Source: Alentia gelatinosa (lineage: Eukaryota; Annelida; Polychaeta; Phyllodocida; Polynoidae). From it: DNA of 64,000 nucleotides. The stretch covers positions 26,217,626 to 26,281,625 of the forward strand of contig OX465589.1 in the NCBI GenBank assembly GCA_950022655.1, written 5' to 3'. The position numbers and the translations under genes were made by a program. Positions 14,101-23,100 of this stretch are shown piece after piece. Each line of letters begins with the position of its first letter. Position 1 is the stretch's first letter. The notes beneath the pieces are model-generated. The model was not told the DNA's origin. It was given only the letters and a program-made list of their open reading frames with translations, and did not search any database.

Positions 14101-17100
14101 CCTCTAAACTTTCATAGGTTTCCTCTATAAAATCGAGTTGATCATGTTTTAGCAGGCTTTGGCAGAATCACTGCTGTATGGTCGCCGCCGATGAGCATAT
14201 GGCCTGTTCCACCGCATCGTTCATAGGGCCTGTGCGGCCCCCATGCAGCGCCGTTGGGGACGTCCGGTGGAGCACGCCCTTAGGGGGATACCCTCCAAGC
14301 TAAAGTGGCCCCTGAAGCAGGTTCTACTGTATACAGGGTTCGTACATAGACAGCCGAATAAAATTATCGGCTTTTTCCAGGCTTTTCCAGGCTCTGATAT
14401 ATTTTTTCCAGGCACATCTGGTCACTGTTTTTAAAACCATATCTGATTCATCACCGAATTTTGTTAAAATGTTCTTTATTTTCCTTACTACATGTGAAAT
14501 TTCAGTGGTTGGGGATAGATGTCTTCAAAATTCTTCTTCATTTTTCCACTTTTAGATATGAAGACAAATAATCAAATCCATGCTATATTATTAGCAATTT
14601 GCTATACAGGTACCTTAGTTACGGAAATCTAATGATGGCCAGAATTTCATAGACTAAAAACATTATTTTTATGCAAAACTAAATTTTCCAGGCTCTTCCA
14701 GGTTTTTCCAGGCTCTCTTGTGAGAATTCCAGGCTTTTCCAGGCCTGGGAAACCCAAAAGCAGAATTCCAGACTTTTCCAGGTTTTCCAGGCTCTGTACG
14801 AACCCTGTGTATAAATGGTCTGTTGAAAGTTACCATGTTGAGCCTCCAGATGCGGACGGCGTTCTCTGTGCTGTACGCCACCTCCTGTGGACTGATGAGG
14901 CGCATACTGAGGATCGGCTCCCCCATGTCCACCCGCTGCAGCTGGAACCACAAATATCAGCGCCCATTAGTTTACCCCCGTATCATATTCAGAAAGCATC
15001 GATATTAGGAAACGTCCTTACTGTGGACGAAACGGTTCCTGTTCGAGGTCAGTTGTCGATTTTATACTGCCTGACGCCATAGGTGGAAGGCAGTATGAAA
15101 TCGATGACTGACCGAGAAGAGGAAATGTTTCATCCACAGTCAGGATGTTTGCTTATTATCATATGCCTTAAACTGATAAAAAACAACAACGACAATTTAA
15201 TGACTCATTAAGTCACACTCATAGCGGGCACGAACATTATTATAACTGCACCCCTAGCTGCCGGCAGTATTTAATAATAAATAGTATATAATCATAAAGA
15301 GTACCTTGACAGATATTCCGAATTGTATCAGGGAGGGGAGGAAAAATATGCTCAATAATTTGATCGATGTACTTAATATGGTATACTTTTCGTGTTCATT
15401 GCGTTTTAACCTGTAACCGGCTCTAAAGATCTAACGAAAATAGATATTGAAAAGGTTTAACCAGACATAAACAAACGATGAAGATATACACTGATCGACA
15501 GCCAAAGTAAGTATGACGTAATTTGTGGTAATTTCCCCCACATCCTCACATTAAAGTCCTTTCACAGGAACAAAATCACATGTTCCGAATTACGCAGAGT
15601 TCTTGAAATAATGGAAATAGATCGTGTAAATACAATATCGATCTTTTGTTGTACGGTAAGAAGATACTCCTTTGTTATAATCAAAGTTATTTTGAAGCCC
15701 CCTGGATGCTCATTAAATGGTAGCTTCTTATTGACCGCACATTGACCCGCCTCTGGAACAAGGCCTGGTGTAAAGGTTTCTTCTTACTGACAGTTAAAGA
15801 TGGTCTTCACTGTCACACCTGGCCTTGTTATCTGTTATGTCTTTGCTGAGGAGAAGGGGGGGGGGGGGGGGCAGGAGGGAATTGTCTTTATTTGACAAAG
15901 AACATTCACCTTCCGAACTTTTCCTCATCGTCTCAAAGGTACAAGGAACTGCATTTCATACCTGAGATCCAATAGGTACTACTGAAACAGGTTTTCTAAT
16001 AATTATTCCTATACACCAGGTATTACAGGTATTTAGATACCCAAGTAGTGCGGATTTTGGTATTGGTTCTATCATCAATTTCGACAGAATGATATGATCA
16101 ATGTACGTGAGAAAATAGAAAAAATATATAGGGTATGACATTGAAGTATGATATAACCTGGTTATGCTATGTCACCCATTTCTAGGATAATGGTAAATTA
16201 TTATTATTGTGCAGACATTTCGATAACTAGTACATTTTCCAGACGTAATCTCAATAGTTAAGTATAGGTGAGAAACAGATCTGTGTTAATTCTAAGCACA
16301 TTATTATTTGACGATCTGAGATCTGTCTTTGGGTTTGATTCATGTTATCTCAATTCACTTACCAACTCAAAGGTGTCCAGGCGCCACATGCGGATGCTGC
16401 CATCTAGCGACGAGGAGATGAGAAGTGGCTCATGGGGGTGGAGTACTAGACCTAAGGATGTCATGGAAAATGAGCGAAATCAAAGCGGGTGTTCCACCAG
16501 TCCGGTCAATGGCATGGAAAGTGCGCAAATGGCGCCGTTTGGCAGCCGGCGTTTTCTAGTCGTTACAATCGGTAATAGTGACCGGTTAAGCGGCAGATCC
16601 ACTAAGGCGATTTTCCATGCGAATTTGGGTTCGCAGACGTTCGCATGGACATGCGAATGCCTTGCGACAATATTCAATATATTGAATATCATCGCATGGG
16701 ATTCGCACAGTCGCATGGATTGCAGATGCATTCACTTGGTCGCCTTAGTGGATCTGGCGCTTTAGTGATCGTTTAGAGGCCATCACATTCTGTAGATAAA
16801 TGATCATAACATCTGCGATCATTCTGAGGAACTGTGAAGTCTGTCACAATTTTACATTTCAGAGTGATTATTTAGTGACCATTTAGTCCAAATGATCCCC
16901 AAAACTGTGACATGGTCAGACTTATCATACAGGTCAGATATACATACTATAACTTAATATAATCAAAAGATATTTGCAGCGAAGGATTAATTAATATGTC
17001 AAACCATTATCCCGCATTTCATAAAGTTTACATACATTTACAGTGAATACTTTGAAATGATCAATACCAGTGATCAAATCAACACTGGTCATTTCAACTC

Positions 17101-20100
17101 AGTAGTGATCGGGGCTATGTAACGCATTGCAATGAGGAACACCTCCCTGCTTTACGGAATTGTACGGTATTCTGCTGCAGAGAGTTCGACCTATACCTTA
17201 GCATGAGATCCCCAATAACACATAAAAGAATTACAAGAGCATCATTATGAAAAATAAGAACAATCATCATATTTTCTTCTGAGGATTAGAAAATACTTAA
17301 AAAAATAAAAAGTATATCTTATGTAGAAGCCTCACCTGTGACGGCGTCAAAATGCCCTGTGAACTCGTACATCTGCTCAAAGACGATCGTGTTCCACACC
17401 TTGATGGTGCCGTCCTTGGAAGCAGTGATGAAGTAGTCCCTGGGCTGGTAGTTCTCTGCACTGTGGTTAAACAAAGGTTCTCAAGCTTTTGTTTGCTCAA
17501 TCAAGACTATGCTTTGACTACTGAAAACATATGGCGATTAATCACTAATGAATTCAGCCCTTTTATGGCTCAGCCCAAAAGGCAAATGTAATTATGGTGT
17601 ATTGTGAAATACTTTGAATCATGTCCGTACAAAGGTTTTTCACTTGCATTTTCACCTTTACAAATGATCTATTCTTGGGTATTCTTTTACATTCAGCACT
17701 TCAGACTGAGAATGAACCTGCTGTGATGGGAAAAAATGTTTGTTCAGATTATATCAAGAAAACGATTTACTGAAAACTCTCTTAAAAACACTGAGGAATG
17801 TCGCATCTATGGGAAATCATTTAGAAATAAAAGTATTTTATGATGCAATGTATCCATACCACGAGAGTGATAGACTGTGCCGGTTTGGAAAGTAGTGCAG
17901 CAAATCCCCATTCTGTGGAAGAGAAACAAGAACGAAGAGATAATTCATCAGTTTTGAAAGTTTCATAAAGAAATAGAAAACCGCACGAGTGCAGATTTCA
18001 ATATTACACCAGGAGGGAAGTTAAATACAATATGTGTAACAAAGGTGAGTGCTCCACCGCAACGGCACATGCGGCGCTTGGCAGCCACATGGTCCCGCCT
18101 GTGTTTGGCTCAAGTATAAAAACCGGTAGGGTAGAGCAGGTAGGTCCTACACGCTCACCAGGGGTGGCCACACGGTGAACAACAGGCAAAACCTAATAAA
18201 TTAGGTTTTGCCACTTACCAGCCAGATACCTGCATCGGCTACGCGGTGCTGTTTTATTGCCATACCACTTGCCCAGTGGAGTACGCTCTTTATAAGTGGT
18301 GTGTGCGATATTCAGAATTCCCACCAAGTCATCCACAAACATGTCACAAGGGGTATGATGATTTGCGGTTTCCCCGTTAACGCACTATAGTGTAGGAAAT
18401 TCACTAACGACGAGTGCCTGTGGCAGAGCTACCCCCATAAGGACTGGCGCTGGTGGCAGTATGTCCCGCTAGGGGTCCGGCACATAATTATTAAGACCCC
18501 TAATTCGCGTCTTAATCATGTGATCTTATACATAATGAATAATAACAATAATCTCTTCAATAGAAATACTAAATATGATGTCATATCTACATTCTGTGAA
18601 AATTTCATGAATATTGTTTTATCATTTCTTTGCTAAAACAATTCTGTAAATATTGGAAAAATTGATGCATCATGCGTCTTTAGTGTGGTGATGAAACAGA
18701 ATGACTGACTTACGGTATAGTTGATAAAGCAAATGGCATTGTCCGTCTGCACCATTAGTTGTTCATTATTGTAGTCAAAGCGCAGTTCCTGTACCCACTG
18801 TAATGATACAAATAATTGATTACCAAGACAGACACAATAACAATGGCATGAGTTACTGATTACAAAGGACAAAAGCTTGAGTTGTATTAGATGCATGACA
18901 GCAAACGTCTAGTAATGAAGTAATCAATGAACGTGTTGGCAGCCAGCAGGCACGAGGAGAACTCACCTCCTCAGGCTCGATGTCGATGTTGTACGGCTCT
19001 GTCTCAATCAGCTTCTCCCGGTACTGAAAAGTCATCAACAGAATTGAAACAACCAAAAATACTAATTAATTATATATTTCGTTAGATAATACTTCTGTGT
19101 ATTTTTTCAAATGGGAGTGTCTAAGAAACGCCCTTTGTTATATGTATATGATAGGTTCAATCTAGTGAAGTTTATCTCGTTGGAAAAAAAAATAATGCAA
19201 GGGGCCATCCATAAAGTACGTACGCACCGTGGGGGGGGGGGGGGGGGGGGGGGGGTCAGAAATTTTGGAAAATCTGCGTATGCTCCCTATTTGTTCTATT
19301 GCGTACAAGATTTGGAGAGGGGGTGGGGTGGGGGGGGGGGGGGGGGGGGGTCCAAAATTTCAGAAATTCTGCGTACATACTTTATGGATGGCCCCCAAAC
19401 GGTATTTAAGAAAAACCCAACACAAACAAAAGCATAGCCTCGTCTTTTTTTCCAATTAAATGCAAATGGTACCTGTCACTGTGTGATTCAGTATTTCCAT
19501 TTTTCCTCTGCTATGAATGCTATGCTAGGTACTCAATGTCCTTTTGTGTTGCTATTAATTCCTTCACATGGATATATTCTGCTACGTCCTGCGGACAACT
19601 TTAAATATTCACTTCAAATTAATGTTTTCACTACAGGATTCTAAAAAAGAGAAAAAGCGTGGCATATCTATAGTTGCCATGATGAGCGTCGATTAAGGAA
19701 ACATATAAATTAAAATAAAAAATCGGAAATGAAATATAAGCCCCTTATAACGATATTAGTTTTACTCTGATCTGAGTTTTACTATGACAACAGAGAGACG
19801 GTTGGAGTAAACTGGTCAGTGGAAGACCACTGAAAAGTGAACTGTTCAATGGAAAAAACAAGTTTCACTTGTCTCTGCGTACCTCTGACATGGACCAGCG
19901 GCGCAGACAACCAACACCACCTGTTACCAGCTCGTCACGGTTCTTATTATACGCCAGACTGGAAGAGTCAGAATACAGAAACATTACTGGACATCTGAAT
20001 AATTATATAGAGCGACGTGACCATGTTGTACATGCTACAAAACGAGATGGGGAACTGTTGTTATTTATAGAACGAGGCCCTAGGAAACTTTATCACCAGT

Positions 20101-23100
20101 TAGGGTAAGATATAACTTATAATCCCTCCAAATATGAAGAAGATCGGCCGCTCCGATCCGCCGATATTCGCGTTTGAATTGCGTCATAGCTCTAGTGGCC
20201 AGTGTACTCAAGCGGTCGCTAATTCATGCAGCGACCTTGACATTAACTACACTTCTTCCCATTTTCACATTTCGCTGGTTCACGGATCTGTAAACTAGGG
20301 AGACAGGCCATACTGAATTTCACTCACTTCTGGTAAGAATAAAGTCATGAAACTTTGACATAAGTTTAGAAAAAATATAACCTATAATCGCTCCAAATAT
20401 GAAGAATATCGGCCGCTCTGATCTGCCGATATTTGCGTTTGAATTTGAAATATTGGATTACACTTGTACTGTCCAAGTCTGATAGAACCTAAGACATTTC
20501 TATACTTGTCGTAGCAGCCGACCTTTTTCGCGACGATCTTCCGTGCGCCACTACGACACTGTCTATGGGACACTGGCCATCTTTTGTCCCCCAAAATGTC
20601 ATACATTCGCTAGAAGATCTTAGGGTATCGTTGGCCGACGATGTCTTGACTGAAAAACACGGCCTAGCGTGGTAGAGAACATAGAACAGAGAACGCCCAC
20701 CAGCGACGGCCAGATGGCGATCAACCCGCGATGAATCATCAAAACCTAATAAATAAGGTTTTACTGACTGGTAATCAGCCGGCAGCCAGGGCAGTGGGTT
20801 CATACACTATATCTATTGAGTGACTGTACCCTGCACGTCACAATGCGACGCACGGCCATACAACATAGGTAGGCGTGGGCAGTATACATCGGGAACGTAT
20901 CCACAGGTGTACGATAACATGACGCATGTTACTGTTTGGCAATGAGAATATAACAGAAAGAGAGCTTTCAACTCTAACCATTGTTATACTCTGACAATAT
21001 GGCCTTCACAGAAAGATATGGGTGTGTCTGTTTACTTTGACTTCAGTGACACAATACAAATACCTTTAGGACTGCAGGCAGAGTCAACGTACCTGGCCGT
21101 GGATGTTATGAAGGCAAGCCTTTATCATATAACACATACCTGTAGTCATTGTCAGCTGATGGCCTGACTTCTGACCTGCTGTATGCCCAGAAAGATCTAG
21201 TCTACTTAGATTTAACAATGGAAATTACCTGTTGTTTATCACCGATGATTTTGATAATTAACTAACATCTTGAGCACAAGCTTCTGTACTGGCAGCAATA
21301 TTAGGAAACGTCCTTACTGTGGACGAAACGGTTCCTGTTCGAGGTCAGTCTTTGATTTCATACTGCCTGACGCCATAGGCGGAAGGCAGTATGAAATCCG
21401 AGAACAAGAAACGTTTCGACCATAGTGTGGACGTTTGCTTATTATTATATACCTTAAATCAATGAAAAAACTACATTTTGATGACTAATTAAGTCACACT
21501 TCAGCGGGCATGAATACTATTATTACTGCACCCCTAGCAGCGGGCAGTATTTTATAGACATTCGCACACAGGTATATAATAAAAGATTACTATACACCTA
21601 TAGGCGAACGTCTATGGGTTACTAACCGCTGCTAGGCATATCGTATAAATAACGTTCGGGCCCGCCGAGTAGTAGGACGTAGTGATTCCCATAGGCTGAA
21701 GCATTGCAAAACGTACGTCCCGCTGCTACAGACACTACGGCCCGCTAACGTAAAATATTGCGATAGCACGAGAGCAGTGTGCGTGTCAAAAACAAACAAA
21801 CAAAATGGCAGTTCTCTCCCATTCATAACTTGAGAGACATTCTAAGACCTACCCGTAACATTTGGAAATGCGTAATGTCCAAATATTGAGGTAGTCAACG
21901 TGTGAAATTCACGTAAAACCGTTGTCGCATCATGATTACGTTGGCTACCAGAGTTCCAGTATCACTGGCTCCATGCGATGGTTGCCGAGTTTTTCCGCTA
22001 GCGGGCCGTGGTGAGTGGCAGTGGTTTTGTAAGGGAACAGGGGGTTGAATCTAGGACCAAGAAAGTTAATAAGACGGCGTTTAAACGAGAAGTAGGGGTA
22101 TAGTAATGTATAAACAAGATCGATATAAACAAGTCCGACCGCTTCCCGTTACGCCGCTCCGCGTTGTCAATGTCATAATTACGTTGGCTACGAGAGTTCC
22201 AGTATCACTGGGCCACACATTTCAGAGGCCGCTCCACGTCGACAGTTGCCGCGTTTTCACCCTCCCATCTCCCAGTGTGCAGCGTATGTCCAAGTCGCTG
22301 TATTCAAACGCCGATATCTTCGGTTTAAATCGACCGATCTTCATCATATTTGGTTCCTTAACTCCTGCGGGAAGTGAAGTTCCAGCGTCATCTGTTGCTA
22401 CACATTTCAGAGACCGCTCCACTACGACAGCTGCTGAGTTTTTCCGCTAGCGGGCCGTAGTGAAAAGCAGTGGTTTTGTACGGGAATAGGGGGTTGAATC
22501 ACGGACCAGGAAAGTCGATAAAATGGTATTTTAAATGAGTTGGAGGTGTATAGTAATAAGGAAACGTAGTGACTGAGCCCGTACGGGTGCCGTTCTCGGC
22601 CATTTGATGAAAAAATACAGCCCTCCCGCCTGCGGCGTCGGGCCGTATTTTTTCATCAAATGACCTCGAACGGCCACCCGTACAGGCTCAGTAACCACGT
22701 TTTCTCATAGTACTTACCATAGGGTGGAACTAGGACAGAGAGTCACAGACAACTCAGCAAACTGATGTACCACATCCGCAAACACACGCAGGGTCAGGTC
22801 TATGCAATAGCCAACAAATACCTATAACAAAAATGCCAGAATTGTTGTGTACACAAGTGCAATTTATCTATTTTATAATCATTCAAACAATTTAAGCTTT
22901 GTGTGTAAATGAGTCGATAATACAGGACAGAGATAAAGAGGATTAATGTGCTTCCTTTACTTTAGTCTATTCTTCCAAATGCCACGGTGTAAATGCACCT
23001 TTTGGGGTTAAATGTGTTTTCATCTCAGACATAGCCACAAATTCATTAAATTATGTGCTAAATAGTAACAACTCCATCAAAAAGTCTGCTAAACAAAAAC

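Noticed and set aside
14720..15082. 120-codon plus-strand frame
   Set aside because: Crosses a transposon end and the antisense of exon 11.
16268..16765. 165-codon plus-strand frame
   Set aside because: Antisense to true exon 10 and then crosses a foldback element.
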